Origin: Actinomycetospora lemnae
Lineage (GTDB): Bacteria > Actinomycetota > Actinomycetes > Mycobacteriales > Pseudonocardiaceae
Direction: 5' to 3'
DNA length: 64,000 nt
Assembly (NCBI RefSeq): GCF_028737315.1
Contig: NZ_JAQZAO010000002.1
Coordinates: 310,001 to 374,000 of the forward strand
Below the pieces are notes generated by a model. It made no database searches. It saw only the letters and a program-made list of their open reading frames with translations, and was not told the DNA's origin. Below, piece after piece: positions 15,800 through 28,281 of this stretch (position 1 is the stretch's first letter; each line of letters starts with the position of its first letter). A program made the position numbers and the translations under genes.

Positions 15800-16992
15800 G
15801 GCTCGCTCCGCAGCAGGTGCGGGTCGATGGCGGCGGTGTAGGCCGCGAGGTTGCGGGTGGTCTCGCGCAGCGAGTCGCCGCCGAACTTCTCCAGGGCGGC
15901 GTCGGCGAGCACGAGGGCGACCAGGGCCTCGGCGACCACTCCGGCCGCGGGCACCGCGCAGACGTCGGAGCGCTGGTGGTGGGCGGTGGTGGCCTCGCCG
16001 GTGGCGGTGTCGACCGTCGCCAGCGCGCGGGGCACCGTCGAGATCGGCTTCATGGCCACCCGGGCGCGCAGCGGCTCGCCGTTGGTCATGCCGCCCTCGA
16101 TGCCGCCGGCGCGGTTGGAGGCGCGGCTGATGCCGGGCGCGGCGAGGTGCATCTCGTCGTGGGCCTGCGAGCCGCGGCGGCGGGCGGTGGTGAAGCCGTC
16201 GCCGATCTCGACGCCCTTCATCGCCTGGATGCCCATGAGGGCGCCGGCGAGGCGGGCGTCGAGGCGCCGGTCGGCCTGGACGTAGGAGCCGAGCCCCACC
16301 GGCAGGCCGTGGGCGACGACCTCGACCACGCCACCGAGGGTGTCGCCCTCCTCCTTGGCGGCGTCGACCTCGGCCACCATGGCCGCCGTCGACGCCTCGT
16401 CGACCGCGCGCACCGGGGAGGCGTCGATGCGCTCGCCGTCGCCGGGCATCGGGATAGCGCCGGGCGTCGCGTCGGCGGTGCCCAGGCTGACCACGTGCGA
16501 GAGCACCTCCACCCCCAGCGCCTGGGCGAGGAACGCCTTCGCGACCGCGCCGAGCGCGACCTTGGCCGCGGTCTCACGGGCGCTGGCGCGCTCGAGGACC
16601 GGGCGGGCCTCGTCGAACGCGTACTTCGTCATGCCGGCGAGGTCGGCGTGCCCCGGGCGGGGACGGGTCAGCGGCGCGTTGCGGGCGCGGCCTTCGATGA
16701 GGGCGGGGTCGACGGGGTCGGCCGACATGACCGTCTCCCACTTCGGCCATTCGGAGTTCGCGATCCGGATCGCCACCGGGCTGCCGAGCGTCACGCCGTG
16801 GCGCAGGCCTCCCGAGAGCTCGATCTCGTCGGCCTCGAAGCTCATCCGCGCGCCACGCCCGTAGCCCAGGCGTCGCCGCGCCAGCTCCGCCGACACCTCC
16901 TTCGAGCTCACCGACACGCCCGCGACCATGCCCTCGAGCACCGCCGTGAGCGCCGCCCCGTGCGACTCGCCTGCCGTCAACCACCGCAACAC
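15796..16992 (-). CDS. aroC: Chorismate synthase
   Basis: Encodes 398 residues. It makes chorismate from EPSP with reduced FMN. The N-terminal GESHGAAL, central [15 protein letters not shown] and C-terminal [17 protein letters not shown] motifs are the classical signatures. The GTG start at 16992 begins [12 protein letters not shown] as in mycobacterial AroF/AroC; the longer open frame upstream is shadow of the prepilin peptidase. The 26-nt gap to the peptidase gene suggests one transcript. Confidence 0.97.
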
Positions 16993-17018
16993 GGGCCCAT
17001 CGTTCCACGACGCCGCGA

Positions 17019-17642
17019 TCACGGTGCCCACCCGGCGGCCAGGCTCACGGTGAGCACGACCCACGCCGCGAGCAGCAGCGGAGGACCGAACGGGACGCGG
17101 CGCGCGCGGCGTGTCGACGCCAGCACCAGCACGCCCGCCGCGGCCAGCACGACGGCGAGCACCGGGGCGACCGCTGACGCCGCGGAAAGAGGTCCGCCGA
17201 GTGCTGGGGCGAGCTTGACGTCGCCGGCGCCGAGGGCGCCCGGGGCCGCGAGGTGCACGGCCGCGAAGGCCCCGCCGAGCAGCAGCGCGCCCGCTGCGCC
17301 CGCCGCGATCGCCGCAGCGCCGAGCGGCAGGAGGGCGAGCAGCGAGGCGCCGGCGGCGGGCAGGGTGAGGGCGTCGGGCAGGCGGTGCGCGGCGAGGTCG
17401 ACCGCGCTCCCCGCCACGACCAGCGCGCCGAGCACGAGCCAGGCCGGGAGCCACGCGGCCGGTGTCGTGCCTGCGGCGACGAGACCCACCGGGACCGCCC
17501 ACAGCACAGCGAGCGCCCCGCCGCACGCGCGCCGCGGGACGAGCGCTCCGCGCCGCATCCGGGCGAGCGCGGTCCGGAGCCCGACGCCGACCAGCGCGCC
17601 CGCCCCACCGCCGCCGAGGGCGGCCACCAGCACTGTCGTCAC
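17019..17642 (-). CDS. Prepilin peptidase, A24 type without the N-methylase domain
   Basis: Encodes 207 residues, nearly all membrane helices. The two aspartic-protease residues of the A24 family are visible in [18 protein letters not shown] and [16 protein letters not shown] (a GxGD motif). The zinc-binding methylase half of full PilD is absent, which is usual for actinobacterial copies serving Flp/Tad-type pilins. No pilin gene is in the window. It lies within the aro genes between aroE and aroC, as in mycobacteria. The substrate is unknown. Confidence 0.85.
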   Translation of the reverse strand: MTTVLVAALGGGGAGALVGVGLRTALARMRRGALVPRRACGGALAVLWAVPVGLVAAGTTPAAWLPAWLVLGALVVAGSAVDLAAHRLPDALTLPAAGASLLALLPLGAAAIAAGAAGALLLGGAFAAVHLAAPGALGAGDVKLAPALGGPLSAASAVAPVLAVVLAAAGVLVLASTRRARRVPFGPPLLLAAWVVLTVSLAAGWAP

Positions 17643-17753
17643 GGATCGGAGCCTGCGCCCGACCCGGGCCTGCCGTCACGCACTGCGCCGTCCGCCTGTG
17701 GACGCATCGGGACGATGGGGACAGCAGGCTCCACCGGCCTCGTCCGTCCAGCC

Positions 17754-17817
17754 CTGAGCTGGGGGCTTTCCTGCCGGTGGACGCCAGCGTGGACGCCAGG
17801 CTGGCACACCCCGTGCG
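17754..17817 (+). repeat. 64-bp dispersed repeat, copy A
   Basis: One of three copies in the window (others at 43194-43257 inverted and 43441-43504). The shared core is GCCAGCGTGG, one variable base, then CGCCAGGCTGGCAC; the 5' half shares TGGGGGCTTTCCT with copy B. The core can fold with GCCAGC/GCTGGC arms. This copy lies in the 221-nt gap between the aroE stop and the prepilin peptidase start. No transposase is nearby. Confidence 0.75.
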
Positions 17818-17863
17818 CCGGTCCGCCCTCGGCGTGTCGGGCCGGCGAGGATGCCCCGAGCCG

Positions 17864-18763
17864 TCAGGTGGGGAGGGGCAGGAGGGCCAGGTCGGCGGTG
17901 GCGGCGAGGGCCGCGTGCATGGCCTCACGCGGCGCCGGGAGGCCCGTGAACTGCTCGACCTGCCCGAAGGCCTGGTGGAGCAGCATGTCGAGGCCCGTGG
18001 CCACGGACAGTCCGCGCACCGCGGCCGCGGCGGCCAGGGGCGTGGGCCAGGGGTGGTAGACCGCGTCGAGCACCACCGCCCACTCCGGCAGCGCGGCCAC
18101 GATCCAGGTGGCGAGGTCGGCGTCGATGCTCCCGGCGGGCGTGGTGTTGACCAGCGCCGCGGCCCGCGAGAGGTCGGCCGGCTCGAGCTCGGGCCAGGTC
18201 ACGGCGCGGTGCACGAACCCGTGCGCGCGGGCCACCTCGAGCGTCCCGGCCGCCCGCGCCGTGTCGCGCACGACGAGCGTCACCGCCTCCGAGCCCACCT
18301 CGGACACCCCGCCCAGCGCCGCCGACGCCGTCGCCCCGCTGCCCAGCACCACGACGTCGGCCATGGCGGCGGCGGTCGTCGGGGGGCGCATCCCGGCGGC
18401 GCGCAGGGCGCCCGCGACGCCGTCGACGTCGGTGCAGTCCGCCGCCCAGCCGCCGTCGCGCGGCACGAGCGTGTTCGCGGCCCCGACCCGGGCGGCGCGC
18501 GCCGAGACCGTCGTCGCCGTCTCCAGCGCCGCCCGCTTGCCCGGCATGGTCACCGAGAGACCCGCCCACGAGCTGTCGAGCCCGCGCACGAGGCCCGGCA
18601 GCTCCTCGGCGGTGCACTCGATCGTCTCGTAGGTCCAGTCCTCGAGCCCGAGCGCGGCGTACGCCGCCCGGTGCAGCACCGGCGAGCGCGAGTGGGACAC
18701 CGGCGAGCCGAGGACCGCGGCGCGGCGGGAGACGGAGCGATGCGGAGCCCGACCCATCGACAC
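17864..18763 (-). CDS. aroE: Shikimate dehydrogenase
   Basis: Encodes 299 residues. It reduces 3-dehydroshikimate with NADPH. The substrate site [19 protein letters not shown] is near the N-terminus, VTMPGK carries the catalytic Lys (the family usually has VTxPhK), and VGAANTLV and [10 protein letters not shown] follow. The nucleotide-binding [14 protein letters not shown] replaces the strict GxGGxx form, with Ser-Gly-Ala instead of Gly-Gly-Ala. It starts 3 nt after the mltG stop. An alternative ATG two codons downstream gives the same protein. Confidence 0.93.
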   Translation of the reverse strand: MSMGRAPHRSVSRRAAVLGSPVSHSRSPVLHRAAYAALGLEDWTYETIECTAEELPGLVRGLDSSWAGLSVTMPGKRAALETATTVSARAARVGAANTLVPRDGGWAADCTDVDGVAGALRAAGMRPPTTAAAMADVVVLGSGATASAALGGVSEVGSEAVTLVVRDTARAAGTLEVARAHGFVHRAVTWPELEPADLSRAAALVNTTPAGSIDADLATWIVAALPEWAVVLDAVYHPWPTPLAAAAAVRGLSVATGLDMLLHQAFGQVEQFTGLPAPREAMHAALAATADLALLPLPT

Positions 18764-18766
18764 GAG

Positions 18767-20344
18767 CTAGTAGACCCCGCGCTCCTGGGCCAGGCGCCGG
18801 TTGGCGTCGTGCTCCTCCGGGGTCACCGCGAAGCACGAGATGCCGTCGGTCTGGCACTTCACGAAGTACACCCACGGCCCCGGCGTCGGCTCCAGCGCCG
18901 CGCGGAGGGCCTCGGGGCTGACCGCGCCGATGGGGGTCGGGGTCAACCCGAGGTTGAGGTACGTGTTGTACGGGCCGGGGCGCGCGCGGTCGTAAGGGCT
19001 GGTCAGGAGCGTCTGACGGTCGAGGGGATAGTTCACCGTCGAGTCGAACTGGAGGCGCATCGGCACCGCCAGCCGGTTGACGATGACCCGCGTGACCTTC
19101 CCGAAGTCGGCCGCGACGCCCTCGCGCTCGGCCAGCGAGCCCACGATCAGCGCGTCGTACGGCGCCACCCCCGCGGCCTCGGCGTCGGCCAGGAGCCCGC
19201 CGGCCTCCAGCCGCGGCACCGACGCCGCGACGACGGCCGCCAGCGCCTCGCGCGCCCCCGTGCCCGGCGCGATGTCGTAGGTGCCGGGGGCGAGCAGACC
19301 CTCGAGGCGCCGGTTCGGCTCGGCCCGCCGCACGCCCTCGAGCGCCCAGGTCGGCACCCCGAGCTCGGCGGGGTCGGTCTCGGCCATCGCCGCGCGCAGG
19401 TCGTCGACGCTGGCGCAGCGCTCGGCCCCCGCCTCGTCGACGGTGCAGGTGGCGCGCGAGATCGCCGACAGCACGCCGGGCACCGTCGCCGTGCCCGCGC
19501 CCACCGTGTCGTCGAGCTGCGTGCCGCTGCGGATCTCCAGGCGGCCGACCCGGCTGGCGGGGTCGAGCAGGGCGTCGACGGCGCCGGCCGCGGACATCTG
19601 CCGGCGCAGCTCGTAGAAGCCCGGCTGGATGCCGCGCCCGTTCGGGTCCTCCTCGGCGGCGTCGCCGAACGCCCGCGCGGACGCGACGACGTCGGCGGCG
19701 ACGAGCTCCTCCCCGATCGCGCGGGTGGACGAGCCGTCGGCGACCTCGACGACGACCCGACCCGTGCCCGGGCCCTCGTAGTCGGGAGGGAAGAGCAGCG
19801 GCAGCAGGTCGCGGGCGAAGAACACTCCGCCCACCAGCGCGAGCACGAGGATCCCGGCGACGGCCGGCCACAGCCACCGACGCCGGCGGCGGTCCGGCGG
19901 CGGAGCCTCCGTCCCGGTCTCCCCACCGCGCGGCGCGGGAGCGTCGTCCTCCGGCTCGTCGTCGCCCAGCAGCCACCCGGCGTCGGCGTCCGCGCCGCCG
20001 GCGGGATCGGCCGAGGGGCGTCCGGACCTCCCGGCCGTGGCCGTCGTCTCGGTGTCGGCGTCGTCGTCGGGGAACCAGGGCCGCCAGTCCGCGGCGACGT
20101 GCCGGTCGGTCTCGGCGTCGGGGTGGACGCCGGGCCGCGGGGAGGGGTGCTGGGACGGGTGCTGGGACGGGTGCTGGGACGGGCGCTGCTGCGTCGAGTG
20201 CTGCGGCGGGTGCTGCGACGAGCCCGCCGCGCGACCCCATGGCCGGCCGGGTGCGGGCGACATCCGCACCAGCCGGCGCTCGGGGTGCGGCGCGCGGCCG
20301 TCGGGCCGGCCCGGTCGGCCGAGCCCGCCGTGACGTCCGGTCAC
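18767..20344 (-). CDS. mltG: Endolytic murein transglycosylase MltG (YceG)
   Basis: Encodes 525 residues. MltG cleaves nascent peptidoglycan glycan strands at the membrane. An unusually long cytosolic N-terminus (about 155 residues) is disordered and contains tandem QHPS units at 57-68; one transmembrane helix follows at about 157-177, then the YceG domain. The presumed catalytic Glu is in [15 protein letters not shown], and [15 protein letters not shown] is the C-terminal YceG signature. The GTG start at 20344 overlaps the ruvX stop as GTGA. The start is less certain because of the low-complexity N-terminus. Confidence 0.93.
   Translation of the reverse strand: MTGRHGGLGRPGRPDGRAPHPERRLVRMSPAPGRPWGRAAGSSQHPPQHSTQQRPSQHPSQHPSQHPSPRPGVHPDAETDRHVAADWRPWFPDDDADTETTATAGRSGRPSADPAGGADADAGWLLGDDEPEDDAPAPRGGETGTEAPPPDRRRRRWLWPAVAGILVLALVGGVFFARDLLPLLFPPDYEGPGTGRVVVEVADGSSTRAIGEELVAADVVASARAFGDAAEEDPNGRGIQPGFYELRRQMSAAGAVDALLDPASRVGRLEIRSGTQLDDTVGAGTATVPGVLSAISRATCTVDEAGAERCASVDDLRAAMAETDPAELGVPTWALEGVRRAEPNRRLEGLLAPGTYDIAPGTGAREALAAVVAASVPRLEAGGLLADAEAAGVAPYDALIVGSLAEREGVAADFGKVTRVIVNRLAVPMRLQFDSTVNYPLDRQTLLTSPYDRARPGPYNTYLNLGLTPTPIGAVSPEALRAALEPTPGPWVYFVKCQTDGISCFAVTPEEHDANRRLAQERGVY
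20147..20182 (-). repeat. 12-bp tandem repeat within mltG
   Basis: Three exact copies of GTGCTGGGACGG (plus-strand form), followed by a diverged unit. They encode repeated Gln-His-Pro-Ser in the disordered cytosolic tail of MltG. The unit length of 12 keeps frame, so copy number can vary without breaking the gene. Confidence 0.85.
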
Positions 20345-20799
20345 GAGTCCTCCGGGCGGTCGGGCGCACGGTGCGCCCGGCGGGCGTCGAGGTGACCCTG
20401 CAGGATGCCGACGGCGGCGGCCTGGTCGATCACGCGCCGCTGCTTGCGGCCCTTGACGCCCCGGTCCGAGAGCGTCCGGGTGGCGTTCACGGTGGTCAGC
20501 CGCTCGTCGGAGAGCACGACGGGCACGTCGCGGTCGCCGAGACGGCGCGTGAGGGCGTCGGCGTACTCCCGCGCGGTCTGCGCGGCCGGACCGTCGCGAC
20601 CGGCGAGCGTCCGGGGAAGCCCCACGACCACCTCGACCACCTCGTGCTCGTCGACGAGCGCCACGAGCCGGTCCAGGTCGGTGCCGGCTCCGTCGTGATC
20701 GAGGGTAACGAGCGGCGTCGCGAGCACGCCGCCGGGATCGGACAGCGCGACACCGATGCGCACGCTGCCGACGTCCACCCCCAGACGCCTGCCGCTCAC
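20341..20799 (-). CDS. ruvX: RuvX/YqgF Holliday-junction resolvase-like protein
   Basis: Encodes 152 residues with the RNase H-like fold of YqgF. The N-terminal [15 protein letters not shown] carries the first acidic residue; [13 protein letters not shown] and DERLTTVNA hold the other conserved positions. Proposed roles in this family are 16S rRNA 5' processing or Holliday-junction resolution. It lies between alaS and mltG, the standard order. The GTG start at 20799 is 7 nt after the alaS stop. Confidence 0.95.
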   Translation of the reverse strand: MSGRRLGVDVGSVRIGVALSDPGGVLATPLVTLDHDGAGTDLDRLVALVDEHEVVEVVVGLPRTLAGRDGPAAQTAREYADALTRRLGDRDVPVVLSDERLTTVNATRTLSDRGVKGRKQRRVIDQAAAVGILQGHLDARRAHRAPDRPEDS

Positions 20800-20806
20800 C
20801 GATTCG

Positions 20807-23476
<2,670 letters not shown>

Positions 23477-23530
23477 TTTCGTCCTGCTCTGGAGGTGAAA
23501 CGGGTGGGACGCAGAACGCGGGGGCAGGCC

Positions 23531-23833
23531 TCAGCGGGCGTGCGAGGCTCCCCGCCGGGGCGCTCGCGCGTGACGGGCCGACGTCGGCGGTTCGGGCCGC
23601 ACGGGGATCTCGGTCGTGTCCTCCACCATCGCGTACAGCTCCTCGGCGCGCTCGTTCATTCCGGCGCGCACCTCCGCGCCGAACGCACCGAGGCCCGCGC
23701 CGAGCTCGCGCAGGCCCTCGCCGAGGCTGGTGCCGATGCCCGCCGGCGTGGCCTTCTGGGTCAGCTCGTTGACCTTGCGGGTGGCCGTGACGCCGACCGC
23801 GACGCCGACGCCGACCCAGAACAGACGCTTCAT
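23531..23833 (-). CDS. Small hypothetical membrane-associated protein (DUF6167-like)
   Basis: Encodes 100 residues. It starts MKRLFWVGVGVAVGVTATRK, a short glycine-rich hydrophobic segment that could be a membrane anchor, followed by a helical stretch and a basic tail. A small gene of this type lies between the DUF948 gene and alaS in many actinobacteria; the DUF6167 name is from memory of that context. The ATG at 23833 overlaps the DUF948 stop as ATGA. Its function is unknown. Confidence 0.7.
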   Translation of the reverse strand: MKRLFWVGVGVAVGVTATRKVNELTQKATPAGIGTSLGEGLRELGAGLGAFGAEVRAGMNERAEELYAMVEDTTEIPVRPEPPTSARHARAPRRGASHAR

Positions 23834-24228
23834 GCGCGCACGCTCCGCTTCGACTTGCTCTTCGCCGGCGACCCGTTCTTGAGCTTGCGGGCCTGCTGGG
23901 CCTTGCGCAGCCCGTAGGACAGCGCCGCCACCTTCACCAGCGGACCGCCGAGCGTCGCCGTGAACAGCGTGGTCAGCGCCTTGGTGTTGGCCGCGACGGC
24001 CTGGGCGCTGGCGGTCATGCCGTCGACGCGCTCGAGCTGGGTGTTCACCGAGGTGAGCGTGACGTTGGCGTCCGACAGCAGCGGCTCGGTGCCCTCGTGG
24101 GCCTTGCGGATCGCGATCGTCGCCTCGTCCAGCGTCCGCCCGAGCTTGAGCAGCGGGATGGCGAGCAGCACCACCAGGATCACGAACGCCACCGCCGCGA
24201 TGATCGCCGCGATCTGGCCGACCGACAC
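23830..24228 (-). CDS. DUF948 domain membrane protein
   Basis: Encodes 132 residues. One N-terminal membrane helix (IAAIIAAVAFVILVVLLAI) is followed by an amphipathic region with LLSDANVTLTSVNTQLERVD, typical of DUF948. The C-terminus is Lys-rich. The GTG start at 24228 has GAGGAGGAGACC just upstream, an excellent ribosome-binding site, whereas an upstream in-frame ATG lacks one. It heads the DUF948-DUF6167-alaS-ruvX-mltG unit. The function is unknown. Confidence 0.8.
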   Translation of the reverse strand: MSVGQIAAIIAAVAFVILVVLLAIPLLKLGRTLDEATIAIRKAHEGTEPLLSDANVTLTSVNTQLERVDGMTASAQAVAANTKALTTLFTATLGGPLVKVAALSYGLRKAQQARKLKNGSPAKSKSKRSVRA

Positions 24229-24309
24229 GGTCTCCTCCTCGGTGCTGGGTGCGTGGCAGGTCCGGAGGACCGACATCCGCCCCCACCCCCCGGAGGAGGT
24301 GTCGCGGAC

Positions 24310-24328
24310 GCCACCTGGCGCAGGTGGC
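24310..24328 (-). terminator. Hairpin between the HTH-membrane gene and the DUF948 gene
   Basis: Perfect 8-bp inverted repeat GCCACCTG/CAGGTGGC with a GCG loop. It lies 54 nt beyond the stop of the 24382-25224 gene and 82 nt before the DUF948 start, consistent with a terminator for the former. There is no T-tract. Confidence 0.5.
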
Positions 24329-24381
24329 GGCAGGTTACCGTGCGGGCCCGGGGCCCTCGCCCACCCGCCGGGTCGAGCAGA

Positions 24382-25224
24382 TCAACAGGGCGGCAGGCCC
24401 AGGCCGCCGCGGTAGGACGGCGCGAGGTAGACCTCGGAGATGTAGCCGACGCGCCCGTCCGGGGCCAGCGCGCCGAGCCAGACCTCGGACACCGCCGCGT
24501 TCGGGTTCTGGCCGATGCTCGTCGAGGTCAGGTCGGCGTTCGTGATCACCTCGCCGGTGAGCTGGCAGACCGCCTCGAACGTGGCGCCGCTCCACACGTC
24601 CGTGCCGGGGATCTTGCAGCCGGGGATGCGCGCGCAGTAGGCGACCGGCCGCGACGACAGGTACGACGGCGTCCGGTCCTCGACGAGGTCGCCCGGGCCG
24701 ATCGCGACCCGGTTCTGGACCAGCACCGTGCGCGGTTCCGGAGAGGGCGGCGCGACGAGGACGAGCACGAGCGCCGTCGCGAGGCCCGCCACGAGCGCGA
24801 CGAGCAGGACGAAGACCGCGATCTCGACCCGGCGGCGGGTCGAGCGACGGCCGGGCGCGGACGGTGCCGCGGGCTCCGGTGCGGCCTCTGTCGCCGGCGG
24901 GAGCGTCGGGGTGTCGACGGCCGGCGGAGGGTCGCGCAGCCGGGCGTGCCGCGTCCGCCACGCCGCCACCTCGTCCGGCTCGAGGCCGACGGCGGCGAGC
25001 ACGTCGGTGACGAGGTCGCCGTTCGGCAGCCCCGGCCCGCGCGTCGCCGCCGCGATCGTCGACTTGCCCCAGCCCGAGAGCTCCTCGGCCCGCCGGAACG
25101 ACACGTCGCGCGCCCGCAGGACGTCGCGGAAGTCCGTGCAGAACCGCGCGGGCGAGTCGGTCCGCCCGTCGCTGTCCGTGCCCCGGCCGGTCCCCGGCCC
25201 GCCCGCGGTCTCCCCGTTCGTCAT
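24382..25224 (-). CDS. Hypothetical HTH-transmembrane protein with extracytoplasmic Cys-containing domain
   Basis: Encodes 280 residues from the ATG at 25224 (GGGGGG just upstream); an in-frame ATG at 25266 would add 14. Residues about 27-92 resemble an XRE-like helix-turn-helix (FRDVLRARDVSFRRAEELSG, then STIAAATRG). A Pro/Ala linker and Arg cluster precede one membrane helix at about 133-157. The outer part has Cys at YCARIPGCK, AVCQLTG and the C-terminal LPPC, and a small beta-rich domain (VGYISEVYLAPSY) that could be SH3-like. The function is not recognised; a membrane-tethered regulator or sensor is a possibility. Confidence 0.65.
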   Translation of the reverse strand: MTNGETAGGPGTGRGTDSDGRTDSPARFCTDFRDVLRARDVSFRRAEELSGWGKSTIAAATRGPGLPNGDLVTDVLAAVGLEPDEVAAWRTRHARLRDPPPAVDTPTLPPATEAAPEPAAPSAPGRRSTRRRVEIAVFVLLVALVAGLATALVLVLVAPPSPEPRTVLVQNRVAIGPGDLVEDRTPSYLSSRPVAYCARIPGCKIPGTDVWSGATFEAVCQLTGEVITNADLTSTSIGQNPNAAVSEVWLGALAPDGRVGYISEVYLAPSYRGGLGLPPC

Positions 25225-25380
25225 GTCCCCCCGGTCCCCGAGTCCCCCCGGACCCGCCGAGATCATCCGTCACGGGCACATCCCCTGCACAGCCGCCGTC
25301 CGGACGCTGTCCGGGACGCGGCCGGACGGCGCAGGACGCGTCCACCGAAACCCCGGTGTCGTTGGTCCCGAAGACTGGGT

Positions 25381-25417
25381 GGTGCCGCGGGCGGCCGGGG
25401 GGCGCGCCCGCGGCACC
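25381..25417 (-). terminator. Strong hairpin after rarA
   Basis: A 13-bp perfect stem, GGTGCCGCGGGCG with CGCCCGCGGCACC, and an 11-nt loop rich in G. It sits 3 nt beyond the rarA stop on the minus strand and most likely terminates the asparaginase-to-rarA transcript. Confidence 0.7.
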
Positions 25418-25419
25418 AC

Positions 25420-26913
25420 TCAGCTCGGGACGCCGCGAACGACCTCGCGCAGGCGCGCCAGCCGGTTCGCCCGGTCCCGCTCGTCGCCCCGCCCGCCCGG
25501 GCGGTAGTAGTCGCGACCGACCAGCTCGTCCGGCGGGTACTGCTGCGCGACCACACCGGCCCGGTCGTCGTGCGGGTAGACGTAGCCCACGGCGTTGCCC
25601 TGGGCCTGGGCGCCCGCGTAGTGGCCGTCGCGCAGGTGCGGGGGCACCGGCCCGGCCGCGCCCCGGCGCACGTCGGCCATCGCCTCGTCGATCGCGGTGA
25701 TGACGGCGTTCGACTTCGGCGCGGTGGCGAGGTGGATGGTCACCTGGGCGAGGTTGATGCGCGCCTCGGGCAGGCCGATCAGCTGGACGGCCTGCGCGGC
25801 GGCGACCGCCGCGGGCAGCGCGGTGGGGTCGGCGAGCCCGATGTCCTCGCTGGCGTGCACGACGAGGCGCCGGGCGATGAACCGCGGGTCCTCCCCCGCC
25901 ACGATCATGCGGGCGAGGTAGTGCAGGGCCGCGTCCGGGTCGGAGCCGCGGATCGACTTGATGAACGCCGAGATGACGTCGTAGTGCTGGTCGCCGGCAC
26001 GGTCGTAGCGCACGGCGACCTCGTCGACGACCCGCTCGACGTCCGCGAGCGTGATCTCCACCGGGAGGTCGGGCTTCGCTCCGCTCCGTCTCCCGCCGGT
26101 CCCCCCGACGGCGTCGGCGGCGGCCTCGAGCGCGGTCAGGGAGCGCCGGCCGTCGCCCGCGGCGAGGCGGACGAGGTGGGCGCGGGCCTCGGGCTGCAGC
26201 GTCACCGCGCCGCCGAGGCCGCGCGGGTCGGCGACGGCGCGGTCCAGCAGGGTGCCGACGGCCTCGTCGTCGAGGGCGTGCAGGCCGAGGACCAGCGACC
26301 GCGACAGCAGCGGGGCGACGACCGAGAAGCTCGGGTTCTCCGTGGTGGCGCCCACGAGCAGCACGACCCGGTCCTCGACGGCCGCGAGCAGCGCGTCCTG
26401 CTGGGTGCGCGAGAAGCGGTGTATCTCGTCGATGAACAGCACGGTGCGCCGGGGCTCGGCCGCCGCGAGACGCCGGCGGGCGACCTCGATGACCCCGCGC
26501 ACCTCCTTCACCCCGGCGTTCAGCGCGCTGAGGGCCTCGAACGCGCGGCCCGTGGCCTGCGAGATGAGGCGCGCGAGCGTCGTCTTGCCCGTGCCCGGCG
26601 GGCCGTGGAGCAGCACCGACGCCGGCGCCGCCCCCTCGACCAGGCGCCGCAGCGGCGCGCCGGGGGCGAGCAGGTGCTGCTGGCCGACGACCTCGTCGAG
26701 GCTCGCCGGGCGCATCCGGACGGCCAGCGGCGCCGTCACACCGCTGGACGGCGCCCCGTCCGAGGGTCGAGCTCCCCTGTCGGTGTGCTCCCCCCGACGC
26801 TGCGTCTCCCACCGGTCCTCCACGACGCCCCGCGTCACGGGTCGGTCGGGGTCCGGGCCCGCGGGCGCTGCGGACCCCGCGGCCTCCACCTCGAACAGCC
26901 CGTCCTCGCTCAT
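25420..26913 (-). CDS. rarA: Replication-associated recombination protein A (RarA/MgsA AAA+ ATPase)
   Basis: Encodes 497 residues. The AAA+ core has Walker [10 protein letters not shown], Walker [12 protein letters not shown] and sensor [18 protein letters not shown]; the C-terminal MgsA domain includes [25 protein letters not shown] and [13 protein letters not shown]. RarA works at stalled replication forks with SSB. The first 60 residues are acidic and low-complexity before [18 protein letters not shown]. The ATG at 26913 follows the neighbouring stop by 19 nt. Its place upstream of alaS matches Rv2559c. Confidence 0.95.
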   Translation of the reverse strand: MSEDGLFEVEAAGSAAPAGPDPDRPVTRGVVEDRWETQRRGEHTDRGARPSDGAPSSGVTAPLAVRMRPASLDEVVGQQHLLAPGAPLRRLVEGAAPASVLLHGPPGTGKTTLARLISQATGRAFEALSALNAGVKEVRGVIEVARRRLAAAEPRRTVLFIDEIHRFSRTQQDALLAAVEDRVVLLVGATTENPSFSVVAPLLSRSLVLGLHALDDEAVGTLLDRAVADPRGLGGAVTLQPEARAHLVRLAAGDGRRSLTALEAAADAVGGTGGRRSGAKPDLPVEITLADVERVVDEVAVRYDRAGDQHYDVISAFIKSIRGSDPDAALHYLARMIVAGEDPRFIARRLVVHASEDIGLADPTALPAAVAAAQAVQLIGLPEARINLAQVTIHLATAPKSNAVITAIDEAMADVRRGAAGPVPPHLRDGHYAGAQAQGNAVGYVYPHDDRAGVVAQQYPPDELVGRDYYRPGGRGDERDRANRLARLREVVRGVPS

Positions 26914-26932
26914 GCCCCGCACGGTAGCGAGG

Positions 26933-27370
26933 TCAGCCGACGCCCCAGGCGGTCCCGGCACGCGGGACCACGTCGACCGCGACGCCGTCGCGGGTCGTGA
27001 GCCGCCGGGCCGGCCCGGGGTCCGGTCCCGACAGCAGGACCGGGCCACCGCGGTACCGGGCGGTGACGGCCACCCGCACGATCGCCTCGGCGAGGGCGAG
27101 GCCGTCGGCCGGTGCGGTGTCCACCGGCGGCGTCCCCGGACGGGCGGCGCGGGCCCGGGCGACGATCTCGTCGACCGAGTGCGCCGGCGCGAGGGCGCCC
27201 TGCGGACCGGTGACCGTGTAGCCCCCGGCCCACGGCACGATCCGCCACCGCCACGGCGCGAGCGCGCGGGTCAGGGCGGCGGCGAGGCGGCGGGAGGCGC
27301 CGGGGTCGGGCGGGCCGACCGTGTCCTCCCACGGCGCCCGCACCCGCCCCGACCCGCACGCACCACACAT
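26933..27370 (-). CDS. Hypothetical protein with N-terminal CGACGSG motif
   Basis: Encodes 145 residues. It starts [20 protein letters not shown], a Cys-x-x-Cys-Gly element that could hold a metal together with unseen partners, then an Ala/Arg-rich region ([20 protein letters not shown]). I do not recognise a family. It lies 10 nt after the deacetylase stop and 19 nt before rarA, so it is probably co-transcribed. Codon use resembles its neighbours. Confidence 0.6.
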   Translation of the reverse strand: MCGACGSGRVRAPWEDTVGPPDPGASRRLAAALTRALAPWRWRIVPWAGGYTVTGPQGALAPAHSVDEIVARARAARPGTPPVDTAPADGLALAEAIVRVAVTARYRGGPVLLSGPDPGPARRLTTRDGVAVDVVPRAGTAWGVG

Positions 27371-27380
27371 CGCGAGCCCC

Positions 27381-28268
27381 TCAGGAGCGCGGGTTCCGGG
27401 CGACGAAGTCCTGCGCGATCTCGTCGAACGTCGCCCAGCGCACGCCGTCGTGGCCGTCGATGTGGTCGATGAGCCGCTCGAGGGCCAGCAGCACCTGCGG
27501 GCGCCCGGAGACGTCGGGGTGGATCGTCATGGTGAAGGCCGCGTAGTCGCACTCGCGATGGGTCCAGTCGAACTGGTCGCGCCACATCTCCTCGATGTCG
27601 CGCGGGTTGACGAAACCGTGGCTGTTCGGGCTGCCCTTGATGAACATCATCGGGGGCAGGTCGTCGAGGTACCAGTTCGCCGGGATCTCGACGAGGTCGG
27701 TCTCCTGGCCGCGCTCGAGCGGCTTCATCCACGACTCGGCGGGCTGGTCGTAGTCGATCGGCGTCCACCGGTCGCCCACCCGCACGTAGTACGGGGTGAC
27801 GTCGCGGTGCATGAGCGAGTGGTCGTAGCGGAAGCCGCGGTCGAGCAGGATCTCGTTGGTGACGCGGCTGAACTCCCACCACGGCGCGACGTAGCCGGTC
27901 GGGCGGCGCCCGCTGCGGCGCTCGATGAGCTCGGTGCAGTAGTCGAGGATCGTCTCCTCCTGCTCGCGGCTCATGGCCAGCGGGTTCTCGTGGCTGTAGC
28001 CGTGGACCCCGATCTCGTGGCCGGCCGCGACGCAGGCGTCGAACTCGCCGGGGAAGGTCTCGACGGAGTGCCCGGGCCAGAAGAAGGTCTGGGTGATCCC
28101 GCGCCGGCGGAACAGCTCGATCAGCCGCGGGACGCCGACCTCGCCGGCGAACAGCCCGCGCGAGATGTCGTCGGGCGAGTCCTGCCCGCCGTACGAGCCG
28201 AGCCAGCCGGCGACGGCGTCCACGTCGACGCCGAAGGCGACGAGGATCTCCTTGTTCCCAGCGGCCAT
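27381..28268 (-). CDS. Polysaccharide deacetylase family protein (HpPgdA/allantoinase PuuE-like)
   Basis: Encodes 295 residues of the NodB-homology carbohydrate esterase 4 fold. The metal-site residues are visible as FGVDVDAV (Asp pair) and HGYSHENPL (His-x3-His). The pattern [10 protein letters not shown] and [13 protein letters not shown] matches the HpPgdA/PuuE subgroup, whose members act on small cyclic amides or other substrates rather than peptidoglycan. No signal peptide is present, so a cytoplasmic small-molecule substrate is more likely. It is 13 nt downstream of the asparaginase. The true substrate is unknown. Confidence 0.75.
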   Translation of the reverse strand: MAAGNKEILVAFGVDVDAVAGWLGSYGGQDSPDDISRGLFAGEVGVPRLIELFRRRGITQTFFWPGHSVETFPGEFDACVAAGHEIGVHGYSHENPLAMSREQEETILDYCTELIERRSGRRPTGYVAPWWEFSRVTNEILLDRGFRYDHSLMHRDVTPYYVRVGDRWTPIDYDQPAESWMKPLERGQETDLVEIPANWYLDDLPPMMFIKGSPNSHGFVNPRDIEEMWRDQFDWTHRECDYAAFTMTIHPDVSGRPQVLLALERLIDHIDGHDGVRWATFDEIAQDFVARNPRS

Positions 28269-28281
28269 GCGGTGTTCCTCC

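Noticed and set aside
17462-20395. Peptide similarity [11 protein letters not shown] in copies A, B and C taken as a small protein family
   Set aside because: The similarity follows from the shared DNA repeat; no start codon, ribosome site or codon bias supports translation.
23477-23530. T-box or other riboswitch leader before alaS
   Set aside because: Only 54 nt are available and no conserved T-box sequence is present.
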